From an uncultured Porphyromonadaceae bacterium (GTDB lineage: Bacteria > Bacteroidota > Bacteroidia > Bacteroidales > Muribaculaceae), in NCBI GenBank assembly GCA_900540205.1, contig UQER01000016.1:4376-68375 (forward strand): a stretch of 64,000 nucleotides of DNA, in the 5' to 3' direction. Positions 27,111-35,910 of the stretch are shown here, piece by piece. Position numbers and translations under genes: made by a program. A model generated the notes under the pieces. That model saw only the letters and a program-made list of their open reading frames with translations, had not been told where the DNA came from and did no database searches. Every line of letters starts with the position of its first letter. Position 1 is the stretch's first letter.

Positions 27111-27118
27111 ATTAACCC
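27111..27118 (+). promoter_or_regulatory. -7 box for the GT9 gene
   Basis: TAATTTTG fits TAnnTTTG. Leader about 40 nt to the TTG start. The -33 is poor (TTG with 23 nt spacing). Confidence 0.45.
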
Positions 27119-27165
27119 CTTCCCTGGCTGAACTGCGGAGGGCGTATCAATAATATTTATCTGAC

Positions 27166-28317
27166 TTGAACTCAACACGAAACAGATCGGTAGGTGACCA
27201 TCGGGATGAGGCAGCCGTGCGGCCTGACAACAATCCCCGTGGGCTCAAGCATGTGCTTGCAGTGCGGTTTTCGGCACTTGGCGATGTGGCCATGACTGTG
27301 CCGGTGCTCTATAGTGCATGCGCATGTTATCCTGACCTGCATTTTACATTTATAACGCGCAAGTCCATGACTTCGATATTTATCAATCCGCCCGCCAACC
27401 TCACTGTGCGTGGCATTGACCTGGAGCATGGCTACAAGGGTGTGAGCGGATTGTGGAAGCTTTTCAGGGAACTGCGCGCAGAGGTGGGATTCGATGGCTT
27501 TATCGACCTCCACGATGTGCTCCGCACAAAGATTTTCAGCGTGTTCTGCAGGTTGAGCGGCATACCGGTGTCAACAATCAACAAGGGCCGGCGTGGCAAG
27601 CGGGCCCTTACACGGCGTCATAACAAGGTGCTGCTTCCGTTGCAGTCGTCGCGGGCGCGCTACCGTCAGGTGTTTCATCGCATCGGACTGCCTGTGGAAA
27701 GCCGTTTCGACGGGCTGTATGGAGAATGCGGAAAGGGTAATCCCGCCGATTTCGCAGCAATAACCACCCCTAAGCTGCCGGGCGAGAAGTTCGTGGGGAT
27801 AGCTCCATTTGCAAAGCATGCCGGAAAGATTTATCCGCCGGCCCTGATGTTCAGGGTGCTTGAGGGAATTGTAGAAGTGCCGGGCGTGCGGATATTCCTG
27901 TTCGGCGGCGGTGGCGAAGAGAGCCGACTGCTCGACATGTGGGCCGGCAAATTCGATAATGTGACCTCACTTGCCGGCAAACGTTACGGGTTTGCCACCG
28001 AGCTGGCTCTTGTAAGTCATCTTGACGTGATGGTGTCGATGGATTCTGCCAACATGCATCTGGCTTCGCTTGTGCGCACCCCTGTGGTCAGCATTTGGGG
28101 CGCCACGCACCCATATTGCGGATTCAAGGGGTGGCGTCAGCGTGAGGAGGACACGGTGCAGCTGCCAATGACATGCCGCCCGTGTTCGGTGTTCGGCAAC
28201 AAACCGTGTTTCCGAGGAGATTATCACTGTCTGAGGGGAATTTCGCCCAATGCGGTGATACGCAGAGTGAAAAGGTATATCGCCCCCGACGATGCCGGGC
28301 TAAAGGCGAAAAGTTAA
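27166..28317 (+). CDS. Glycosyltransferase family 9 (heptosyltransferase-like)
   Basis: Likely adds a sugar to the LPS/LOS core in the cytosol. 383 aa as drawn. HVLAVRFSALGDVAMTVPVLYS is the N-terminal GT9 signature, and the C-terminal half has VMVSMDSANMHLASLVRTPVVSIWGATHPYCGF, the nucleotide-sugar binding region. CRPCSVFGNKPCFRGDYHCL is a cysteine-bearing tail seen in Bacteroidales homologues. The frame lacks an ATG near the expected start. The TTG at 27166 or a GTG about 30 nt later are candidates. Not obviously co-transcribed with the nuclease 126 nt later. Confidence 0.88.
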   Translation: MNSTRNRSVGDHRDEAAVRPDNNPRGLKHVLAVRFSALGDVAMTVPVLYSACACYPDLHFTFITRKSMTSIFINPPANLTVRGIDLEHGYKGVSGLWKLFRELRAEVGFDGFIDLHDVLRTKIFSVFCRLSGIPVSTINKGRRGKRALTRRHNKVLLPLQSSRARYRQVFHRIGLPVESRFDGLYGECGKGNPADFAAITTPKLPGEKFVGIAPFAKHAGKIYPPALMFRVLEGIVEVPGVRIFLFGGGGEESRLLDMWAGKFDNVTSLAGKRYGFATELALVSHLDVMVSMDSANMHLASLVRTPVVSIWGATHPYCGFKGWRQREEDTVQLPMTCRPCSVFGNKPCFRGDYHCLRGISPNAVIRRVKRYIAPDDAGLKAKS

Positions 28318-28443
28318 AGTTTACGCTTAAATTTAAAATAACGTTCAACCATACGTGGCGATACGGTGTTTTAAATGGTACATCCGTCACGCCTGGAATT
28401 CATTCTACAAAACGGCGTGCCTTAAATCAGAACTTTTGAGACA

Positions 28444-30183
28444 ATGAAGCATTTTACACAATTCATCACACGGCGCGTGCTTGCGGCGATGGTGGCCACT
28501 GCCTCTATATTGCCGTTTGTACAGGCACAGATACCGGTCAACTACTACAATTCGTGTATCAACAAAAGCGGCGCGGAGCTTAAGACGGCTCTTCATGTGC
28601 TGCTTTACAACCACAACGAGGTGTCGAGCTACAGCAACCTGCCCAACTATTTCCGCAAGACCGATGTGTATCCTCCGGGCGATTCGCGCTACGGCCAGTG
28701 GTGGGACATGTACTCCGACATCCCCCTGAGATCCTCCACCTTCTCAGGGCTGAACCGTGAGCATGCCTTCCCTAAATCATGGTGGGGCGGCTCGACGGGG
28801 ACCCCTGCGTATGTAGACCTCAACCATCTCTATCCTGCCGAGGCCAGGGCTAACCAGGCCAAGAGCAATTATCCGCTGGGGGAAGTGCAGCTGCCTGCCC
28901 TGTTCGATAACTCCATTACCAAAGTAGGTTATCCCGTGAACGGTCAGGGTGGCGGAGCCAAGGAGGTGTTCGAGCCTGACGACGAGTATAAAGGCGATTT
29001 TGCCCGCACATATTTCTACATGGTGACGTGCTACCAGAATCTCAGCTGGAAATACACCTATATGGTGAGCAACAACACCTATCCCACGCTTAACAACTGG
29101 TCCATCGACTTGCTGATGAAATGGCATCGTGCCGACCCTGTGAGCGAAAAAGAGAAGAACCGTAACGAGGAAGTATACCGCGTGCAGTCAAACCGCAACC
29201 CTTTCATCGACTATCCGGAGCTGGCCGACTATCTGTGGGGCAGCAGGAAGGGCAGCCCTTGGACCCCCGGTTCCGTAGCACCTCCGGTGGGCGAACAGAT
29301 GCTGATCGCTCCGGTCAACGGTCTTGACCTCGATTTCGGCCAGAATGCCGTGGGCGATGCGGCCACTTCCACTGTGCTGTTCCGTGGAGAAAACCTGCAG
29401 ACCGACATTGCCGTGGCGATAATACCTTATTCCAGAGGTTCCAACGATGCAGAACGCGAGCAGTATAAAAAGATGGCTTCGATGTTCACCATTGATGTCG
29501 AAACCTTGAGCAAGGCTAATATCAATAGCCCGTCGGGTGTTTATCTACGCGTGACCTATACCCCTACGGAGGTGGGCGACCATCTTGCCAAACTTTCAAT
29601 CGAAGGTGATCCAAACGAGGCTTCGCGTGAGGTGGTGCTCCGCGGAACAGGATGCCCTGTGCCCACCCTCAGCCGTCTCACGGCCTATGAGGCTTCCAAT
29701 GTCACCTCCACCGGTTACACTGCCACATGGAGCGCTGCTCCTGAAGAGGAGGATGTGGACTACTATGTGCTTACGCGCACAATCATAAACGGCGCAACCT
29801 CTACGGTAGAGACCATTGAGGCCGAGACCAACGAATATGAAATATCCGGCTGCACCCCCGGAACGCAGGAGGTGTACACGGTCCAGTCGGCCAAACTCGG
29901 CCATCTCTCCGACCCGTCGAATTCCATCACCGTAAATCTCGAATCGAGCGGTATCGTCGACGTGGAGACCGACAATCCTCTTGGATGGGTGGCTTATAGC
30001 GGAGGTATACGCATAATCTGCGGAGAACCTCACACCGGTGTCATGATTTACGATGCCATGGGTCGTCTGATCCGAGTAATTGATTACGTGGAGAACAACA
30101 CCACCATAGATCTGCCCTACGGTGCGTTCTTCATAGTGACCGACCAGCAGCGTACGCCGGCGCGTATCGTGGTACGTCCGTAA
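28444..30183 (+). CDS. Secreted endonuclease I with sorting-domain-like tail
   Basis: Non-specific extracellular or periplasmic DNase of the EndA/NucM family. 579 aa. Signal peptide about 1-28 (SILPFVQA). The nuclease domain (about 30-270) has the catalytic His107 in GLNREHAFPKSWWGG, then DLNHLYPAEARANQAKSNYPLG, containing conserved Asn residues for Mg2+. A FN3-like domain is at about 400-500. The last 75 residues (VMIYDAMGRLIRVIDY, DLPYGAFFIVTD, ARIVVRP) resemble a type IX secretion C-terminal sorting domain. It could obtain nucleotides from DNA or digest extracellular DNA. Confidence 0.88.
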   Translation: MKHFTQFITRRVLAAMVATASILPFVQAQIPVNYYNSCINKSGAELKTALHVLLYNHNEVSSYSNLPNYFRKTDVYPPGDSRYGQWWDMYSDIPLRSSTFSGLNREHAFPKSWWGGSTGTPAYVDLNHLYPAEARANQAKSNYPLGEVQLPALFDNSITKVGYPVNGQGGGAKEVFEPDDEYKGDFARTYFYMVTCYQNLSWKYTYMVSNNTYPTLNNWSIDLLMKWHRADPVSEKEKNRNEEVYRVQSNRNPFIDYPELADYLWGSRKGSPWTPGSVAPPVGEQMLIAPVNGLDLDFGQNAVGDAATSTVLFRGENLQTDIAVAIIPYSRGSNDAEREQYKKMASMFTIDVETLSKANINSPSGVYLRVTYTPTEVGDHLAKLSIEGDPNEASREVVLRGTGCPVPTLSRLTAYEASNVTSTGYTATWSAAPEEEDVDYYVLTRTIINGATSTVETIEAETNEYEISGCTPGTQEVYTVQSAKLGHLSDPSNSITVNLESSGIVDVETDNPLGWVAYSGGIRIICGEPHTGVMIYDAMGRLIRVIDYVENNTTIDLPYGAFFIVTDQQRTPARIVVRP

Positions 30184-30334
30184 TCGGGAATGATGCCGTC
30201 CAGCCTTCTGGTCGCGGCTACATTCTGATAATTGCACACGCGGCGGGGATACGGCTTGATGCCGTGTCCCTGCTGTGGCGTGAAAATAACGAACCAATCA
30301 TAAGTTGAATTTTTAAGCAGTTTACATCGGAAAT

Positions 30335-31324
30335 ATGCTCAAGAATGACTCGGACCAGCTGATGCTGATAATAAATCCGATTTCGGGCACAGGAACCAAA
30401 AAGGGGGTGGCCGGAATGGTGGAGCAACGTTTCTCAGCTCTCGGCTTTGAGGTGGATGTGCGCATCACCGGCGGACGTGGAGATGCCACCCGCCTGGCGC
30501 GCGAGGCTGTGGACAAAGGCTATAAAGGCGTGCTTGCGTGTGGCGGCGACGGAACGGTGAACGAGACGGCAACTGCCCTTTGTGGTTCGTCGACGGCGTT
30601 GGGCATTCTCCCGGCAGGTTCCGGCAATGGTCTGGCCCGGCATCTCGGCATCCCGGTAGATGTGGAGGCCGCCATCGGAATTGTGGCCGCCGACAACATA
30701 GTTGCCTGCGATTACGGCACGGTGAACGACCATCCGTTTTTCTGCACATTCGGCATGGGCTTCGATGCAGCTGTCAGCCACCGTTTTGCCCGACAGAGCC
30801 GGCGCGGACTGCTGAGCTATGTTCGGAGCGCAGTGAGTGAGTATCTTCAGTTCCGTCCGCAGACCTATACCCTCAGTGCCAACGGCAAGATTCTCACTGA
30901 AAAGGCCTTCCTTGTGGCGGTATGCAATGCCTCGCAGTGGGGCAACAATGCCTATATTGCCCCGCAGGCCAGCATAACCGACGGATTGCTTGACATCATA
31001 CTGGTGCACAGCGGTTCCCCCATCGATGCAGCCGTGATGGGGATGGATATATTCACCGGGTTTATCAACAAAAACACAATGGTGCATTGCTTCCGTGCGC
31101 CTGCAGCCGTGATTTACCGTTCGGCGCCCGGCGAGGCGCACATCGACGGCGAACCGATGATGCTTGACAACATACTCGACATTAAATGCCGTCATGGCAA
31201 ACTTCAGGTGTACGCACCCGAAACGGACGATACGTTCACACCCATAGTGACACCTGTGAGAGGGATGCTGCGCGATGCTAAAATAACGTTGTCGCATCTT
31301 TTCCAGACCATTGTGAAACATTGA
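30335..31324 (+). CDS. Diacylglycerol kinase family lipid kinase (YegS/DagK-like)
   Basis: Soluble ATP-dependent lipid kinase. 329 aa. LIINPISGTGTKKG is the N-terminal nucleotide-binding segment, ACGGDGTVNETATAL the conserved GGDGT motif, and LGILPAGSGNGLARHLGIP the second. The C-terminal half has DIILVHSGSPIDAAVMGMDIFTG and HIDGEPM. Diacylglycerol or a sphingoid base could be the substrate; Bacteroidales make sphingolipids, so either is possible. Its stop overlaps the start of the next glycosyltransferase (TGATG). Confidence 0.93.
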   Translation: MLKNDSDQLMLIINPISGTGTKKGVAGMVEQRFSALGFEVDVRITGGRGDATRLAREAVDKGYKGVLACGGDGTVNETATALCGSSTALGILPAGSGNGLARHLGIPVDVEAAIGIVAADNIVACDYGTVNDHPFFCTFGMGFDAAVSHRFARQSRRGLLSYVRSAVSEYLQFRPQTYTLSANGKILTEKAFLVAVCNASQWGNNAYIAPQASITDGLLDIILVHSGSPIDAAVMGMDIFTGFINKNTMVHCFRAPAAVIYRSAPGEAHIDGEPMMLDNILDIKCRHGKLQVYAPETDDTFTPIVTPVRGMLRDAKITLSHLFQTIVKH

Positions 31325-32295
31325 TGCCTGATCCAGTTATGACGACTCCTGCTACAGCCGCCGCGTCAAATAAGCTGATTACTGTGGTTATTCCTGTTTT
31401 CAACCGGGAGCGGCTGCTTGTGCGCACTCTCGATTCGATTGCTGCGCAGGATACCCGCCGCATCAGGCTCATTGTAGTTGACAACGCTTCGGCCGATGGA
31501 AGCCGCCGTGTGGCAGAGCAGTGGTGCAGGGCTCATGCTTATGTGGATGCCATCGTGACGGGTTGTGAGGTGCCGGGGGCTGCCGCCGCGCGTAATGCCG
31601 GGTTAAGACTTGCCGACACTCCTTATGTGATGTTCTTCGATTCGGACGACGAGATGCTCCCCGGGCATCTTTCGATGGTTCTCCGAGGTATTGAAGAACA
31701 CCCCGAAGCTGACATTCTGGGTTGGCCTGCCCTGATAGAGGTTGCTTCAGGAAAATCAATCGAAGGATATTTTAATCAGAGCAGTCCGTTGCTTTGGCAT
31801 CTGGTGCATTCCACATTGTCAACTCAGCGATTTGTTGCCACTGCCGAGCTGCTGCATCGCATAGGAGGCTGGGATGAGTCGCTTTCAGGATGGGATGATT
31901 ATGAGCTTGGGGTTAGGCTTCTCATGGCAGCCCGGAGTGTGGTAAATATCAATGCTTCGGGTCATCCGACCATACGGGTGAATTTCACTGAGGAATCTAT
32001 CACCGGCATCGGTTTTGCTGACAATCCCGCAAAATGGGAACGGGCGTTGGACGCCGTGGAGCGAGACCTTGCCGCTGAGTGTCCGCGCATGCTCGGCTGG
32101 GTGGATTACCGCCGGGCGGTGCTTGCAGCGGAATATGCCCGTGAGGGGAACCCCGAAAACGCCGCACGCCTGCGGGCCTTGGCGGCCGACAGGCGTGGCA
32201 ATAAATTGATGGTACGGCTGATTTATTTCATTCACCGGCATTTCGGCCGCGGCAGCTGGCGCGTGGCATCGTTGTTTCTGCCGGGTGATTGCTGA
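31324..32295 (+). CDS. Glycosyltransferase family 2
   Basis: 323 aa. LITVVIPVFNRERLLVRTLDSIAAQDTRRIRLIVVDNASADGSRRV is the GT-A fold start, and FFDSDDEMLPGHL contains the DxD metal site. GGWDESLSGWDDYELGVRLLMAA is the acceptor-side signature. Last gene of the lipid kinase operon; the two overlap by one base. Sugar and acceptor are unknown. It abuts the convergent GH43 gene with a 1-nt gap. Confidence 0.9.
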   Translation: MPDPVMTTPATAAASNKLITVVIPVFNRERLLVRTLDSIAAQDTRRIRLIVVDNASADGSRRVAEQWCRAHAYVDAIVTGCEVPGAAAARNAGLRLADTPYVMFFDSDDEMLPGHLSMVLRGIEEHPEADILGWPALIEVASGKSIEGYFNQSSPLLWHLVHSTLSTQRFVATAELLHRIGGWDESLSGWDDYELGVRLLMAARSVVNINASGHPTIRVNFTEESITGIGFADNPAKWERALDAVERDLAAECPRMLGWVDYRRAVLAAEYAREGNPENAARLRALAADRRGNKLMVRLIYFIHRHFGRGSWRVASLFLPGDC

Positions 32296-32296
32296 T

Positions 32297-33289
32297 TCAG
32301 TCGGCCTGTTTGCTTGGGAATGCGGCACGCAGTGCCTTCAATTCTGATGCGCGGATGGGTATCACGGTGCCGTGGCGCGGGTGAAAATTCATGGATACTT
32401 TCTCTGATACGGGTGCGAAATGCTCGAGATCGGTGGTCTCCGCAAATTCATAACGCTTGTTCATGTAGACGTCGTACATGAGGATATACTTGTCCTGACC
32501 GATCAGTTTGAATGTTCCGGCACCTTCCACGGCATCCTTTGTCTGCTGCTTGTAGTCGGGCTGTTCGTTCCATTTGCCTGAGGTGAGAGACTTTGTGGTG
32601 GCCACCTTTATGCCGTTGCCGTGACCTTCGGTCTTATAGAACATGTGATAACGTCCCTTGTCGAACACAATGTCGCCGTCGATGCACGATTTCTTGTCGG
32701 CAGGGATGAACAGCGGTTTCGGCTCGCCTTCCAGGTCGGTGAAGTCGGCATTTGCGTATGCGTAATGGATAACGTCAGGTGTGTCGCCGTACTGGAGCGA
32801 GAAGTAGACCATATATTTGCCTGCCTCCGGATCATAGATGGTCTGGGGCGCCCACACGCGTTTCAGATTCTCCTGCCCTGCGTAACGGTCGGGGAAATGG
32901 ATGGCCGAGTGCTTCCAGTGGATAAGGTCGTCGGATTTGAGCAGGATGAGGCCACGGTTGGAGTCCCATCCGCGGTCAGATACCATGTCGGTCAGTACCA
33001 TGTAGTATGCGCCGTCCTCGCCACGGAGCAGATGTGGGTCGCGCACGCCTCCGGTGACGCTTATTTCCTTTGAGTCGATTATCGGTTTATTGTCGTTCAA
33101 GGCCTTGTAGTTGAATCCGTCCTCGCTCACGGCATAACGCACAGCTTCTTCATCGCCGTGGTTCCCGGTGAAATATGTGAACAGATATGCCACATAGGGG
33201 TCTGCTTCAGTTTTTGCCTCATCGGCATGCGCCATGCACGGAATAGACATGGCTGACAATAATAAAATGTTTGCAAATAATTTTTTCAT
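32297..33289 (-). CDS. Exported GH43-type glycosidase
   Basis: 330 aa, five-bladed beta-propeller family. Signal peptide about 1-22 (ILLLSAMSIPCMAHA). YVAYLFTYFTGNHGDEEAVRYAVSEDGF, VTGGVRDPHLLRGEDGAYYMVLTDM and RVWAPQTIYDPEAGKYMVYFS are GH43 blade motifs; the RDPH Asp is a typical active-site or modulator residue. Probably acts on arabinosyl, xylosyl or galactosyl linkages; the subfamily cannot be set by eye. Divergent from the GH2 gene. No susCD pair is present, so this is not a complete polysaccharide utilisation locus. Confidence 0.85.
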   Translation of the reverse strand: MKKLFANILLLSAMSIPCMAHADEAKTEADPYVAYLFTYFTGNHGDEEAVRYAVSEDGFNYKALNDNKPIIDSKEISVTGGVRDPHLLRGEDGAYYMVLTDMVSDRGWDSNRGLILLKSDDLIHWKHSAIHFPDRYAGQENLKRVWAPQTIYDPEAGKYMVYFSLQYGDTPDVIHYAYANADFTDLEGEPKPLFIPADKKSCIDGDIVFDKGRYHMFYKTEGHGNGIKVATTKSLTSGKWNEQPDYKQQTKDAVEGAGTFKLIGQDKYILMYDVYMNKRYEFAETTDLEHFAPVSEKVSMNFHPRHGTVIPIRASELKALRAAFPSKQAD

Positions 33290-33323
33290 GGGTTGTCGGT
33301 GATAGGTTGGTAAAGTTTAGGTA

Positions 33324-33352
33324 CAAATATACGGCAAATTATCCTAAATTTG
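33324..33352. promoter_or_regulatory. Divergent -7 boxes, GH43 and GH2
   Basis: CAAATATA at 33324-33331 reads TATATTTG on minus (GH43), with GTTG 21 nt upstream. TAAATTTG at 33345-33352 faces the GH2 gene. The shared interval suggests co-regulation. Confidence 0.5.
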
Positions 33353-33378
33353 CAACAGCAATGCCGTTCACCCATCTT

Positions 33379-33408
33379 AAATCCTGTTTACGCAAATCCT
33401 GTTTACGC
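33379..33408. repeat. Exact 15-bp tandem duplication in GH2 leader
   Basis: AAATCCTGTTTACGC occurs twice back to back (33379-33393, 33394-33408), ending directly at the GH2 ATG. A weaker third match (AAAATCCTGTTGTC) lies just inside the gene. It fills the region where a ribosome would land. Confidence 0.9.
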
Positions 33409-35889
33409 ATGAAAATCTCCAAAATCCTGTTGTCTGTAATCCTCATGTCGCTTGGCGTGACAGCCATGCAGGCCCAGACCTTGTTCGGTAAAGCCACGCT
33501 GTTTAACGACGGATGGCTGTTCTCTTTATCAGATGCACCCGAAATGTCTACCGTTGAATATGTGGATTCCGGCTGGCGTCCGCTCACTCTGCCTCACGAC
33601 TGGAGCATAGAGCATCTGGCCGCTCCTACGCTCAACAGCTGCACGGGTTATTTCCCCGGAGGGATAGGATGGTACCGTAAACACTTTGCCATTCCTGAAA
33701 ATGCCGCCCCCAAGCAGTTCCTTTACTTTGAGGGGGTGTACAACCGCAGCAAGGTTTATGTAAACGGTCATCTTGTGGGTGAGCGTCCCAACGGGTATGT
33801 GTCGTTCGCATATGATATAACTCCGTATCTGAACCCGGTCGGGGAGGACAATGTGATTGCCGTCAGAGTGGATCACTCCCGTGAGGCGGATTCAAGGTGG
33901 TACACCGGCTCCGGCATTTACAGGGATGTCTATCTTGTAGGCGCGGAGAAGGCCCGTTTTGACCTTTGGGGTGTGGGCTGGCGCTGTTCCAACCTCACAC
34001 CTTCTCATGCGGAAGTGGTGGTGGACCTTGAGGCCGTGGATGAAAACCCCGGCTCAGGGCGCCTTACAGCAGAAGTGGAGGTTGTAGATTCGGCCGGCAA
34101 AGTGGTGGCACGCGCGCATGGTCGGATTTCAGCCGACCGTAAAAATGAACTGACGCTGAAATGGAAGAATCCCCGCTTGTGGAATATTGAATCGCCTTAT
34201 CTTTACACCCTCCGCGCTACACTTAAACGTGACGGGAAAGTTGTTGATCAGACCGATACACGCCTCGGATTGCGCACTTTGCACTTTGACCCGGACAAGG
34301 GGTTCGCACTCAATGGCCGGAATATGAAGGTGAAGGGCGTGTGCCTGCATCACGATGCAGGTGTGCTCGGGGCTGTGGTTCCCAAGGCCATCTGGCGCAC
34401 ACGTCTTGAAAATCTTAAAAAGCTTGGCGTGAACGCCATCCGCATGAGCCACAACCCGCAGGCACCTGTAGTTTATGACCTGTGCGATGAACTCGGCCTT
34501 CTGGTAATGGACGAGGGGAGCGATGAATGGGAATTCCCCAAACGCAAGTGGGTGAAGGGATGGAATGTGGGTGAGCCGTCTTATGAAGGTTCATTCGACT
34601 TTTTCGAGGAATGGATTGACCGCGATGTGGCCGACATGGTCCGCCGCGACCGTAACCATCCGTCGGTGTTCATGTGGAGCGTGGGCAACGAAGTGGATTA
34701 CCCCAACGATCCATATTCCCATCCCGTGCTTGACGGCGCCAATTCAGCCATCAATCAGCCTATGTTCGGCGGCTATAATCCGGATGCCCCTGATGCGAGC
34801 CGTATCGGCGACATAGCCCACCGCATAGCCGGTGTGATCCGTTCAATCGATACATCGCGCCCCGTCACCGGAGCTTTGGCCGGAGTGGTCATGTCGAATC
34901 AGACCACTTATCCGCAGGCCGTGGACGTAGTGGGGTATAATTATACTGAAAACCGGTATGATGAGGACCATGCAACCTATCCCGACAGGGTGATTTATGG
35001 CTCTGAGAATGGCCAAGGCTATGACGCATGGCTGGCCGTGCGCTATAAGGACTTTATTTCAGGGCAGTTCCTCTGGACTGGCGCCGATTATCTCGGTGAA
35101 TCGGGCCGCTGGCCTTCGCGCGGCCTCGGCACCGGCCTACTCGGTTTTGACAATCTGCCCAAGGGGCGCGGCAAATTCCGTGCATCACTCTGGAGCAATG
35201 AGCCTGTGGCATTCCTTGGTGCATATCCCTGTCCGCCGGCTCAATGGGGCGACTGGATGTCGATTGATGCCCCGGATGTTTGGAATTTTAACGAGGGTGA
35301 CAGTGTGCGCGTGGTGTGCTACACCAATGCACACTACGCCCGGCTGCTGCTTAACGGCAAGGAGTACGGACCGCGCAAGGCATTCGATGAAAAGAAAGGT
35401 ATGGTGCACTGGGACCTCCCGTTTGCGCCGGGCACACTTGTTGTGGAGGCATCGGATGAAAGCGGCAGGGTGGAGGCCACCGATACCATCGCCACCTCCG
35501 GATTGCCGTACGCCCTGCGTGTAACAGAGCTTGACAACCGCGACGGAGTGCTCCAGCTGCTGGTGGAGGTGGTGGATGATAAAGGCGTTGTTGTGCGTCT
35601 CGCCGACAATAACATATCCTGCTTCGTGGGAGAGGCAGGCGGGCGCTCCCGCCATCGTCGCGGAAGAGGCCAGGGCCATGCCGGACGTGATCACGGCGTG
35701 AAGTTGCTCGGTCTGGAAACCTCAGATAATTCGGATATGAGCGACCATCGCGACAACCGGTGCCGCGCGCACAATGGCCGCATTGTAGCCTATTTTACAA
35801 TGGATAATAATGCGGTTGATGCCGGCCGTCCGGTTGAAATCCGTTTCACCGCCCCACTGTTGAAGCCGGCGGTGTACAAGGTGGATTAA
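33409..35889 (+). CDS. Exported GH2 beta-galactosidase-like enzyme
   Basis: 826 aa from the ATG at 33409, with signal peptide MKISKILLSVILMSLGVTAMQAQ. The longer frame from 33271 would lose the signal sequence and span the promoter. Sugar-binding domain at about 25-190 (LPHDWSIEHL, GIGWYRKHF). The barrel has MRMSHNPQ-like RMSHNPQAP, the acid/base Glu428 in WSVGNEVDYP, and the nucleophile Glu533 in YGSENGQG. C-terminal domains include LGLETSDNSDMSDHRDN. Residues about 741-763 are an unusual Arg/Gly/His-rich stretch inside the C-terminal beta domain. Confidence 0.92.
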   Translation: MKISKILLSVILMSLGVTAMQAQTLFGKATLFNDGWLFSLSDAPEMSTVEYVDSGWRPLTLPHDWSIEHLAAPTLNSCTGYFPGGIGWYRKHFAIPENAAPKQFLYFEGVYNRSKVYVNGHLVGERPNGYVSFAYDITPYLNPVGEDNVIAVRVDHSREADSRWYTGSGIYRDVYLVGAEKARFDLWGVGWRCSNLTPSHAEVVVDLEAVDENPGSGRLTAEVEVVDSAGKVVARAHGRISADRKNELTLKWKNPRLWNIESPYLYTLRATLKRDGKVVDQTDTRLGLRTLHFDPDKGFALNGRNMKVKGVCLHHDAGVLGAVVPKAIWRTRLENLKKLGVNAIRMSHNPQAPVVYDLCDELGLLVMDEGSDEWEFPKRKWVKGWNVGEPSYEGSFDFFEEWIDRDVADMVRRDRNHPSVFMWSVGNEVDYPNDPYSHPVLDGANSAINQPMFGGYNPDAPDASRIGDIAHRIAGVIRSIDTSRPVTGALAGVVMSNQTTYPQAVDVVGYNYTENRYDEDHATYPDRVIYGSENGQGYDAWLAVRYKDFISGQFLWTGADYLGESGRWPSRGLGTGLLGFDNLPKGRGKFRASLWSNEPVAFLGAYPCPPAQWGDWMSIDAPDVWNFNEGDSVRVVCYTNAHYARLLLNGKEYGPRKAFDEKKGMVHWDLPFAPGTLVVEASDESGRVEATDTIATSGLPYALRVTELDNRDGVLQLLVEVVDDKGVVVRLADNNISCFVGEAGGRSRHRRGRGQGHAGRDHGVKLLGLETSDNSDMSDHRDNRCRAHNGRIVAYFTMDNNAVDAGRPVEIRFTAPLLKPAVYKVD

Positions 35890-35910
35890 CCTTATAATCC
35901 GGAAGGGCCT

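Noticed and set aside
32297..35889. Complete polysaccharide utilisation locus
   Set aside because: GH43 and GH2 are present, but no susC/susD pair, sensor or further glycosidase genes are adjacent.
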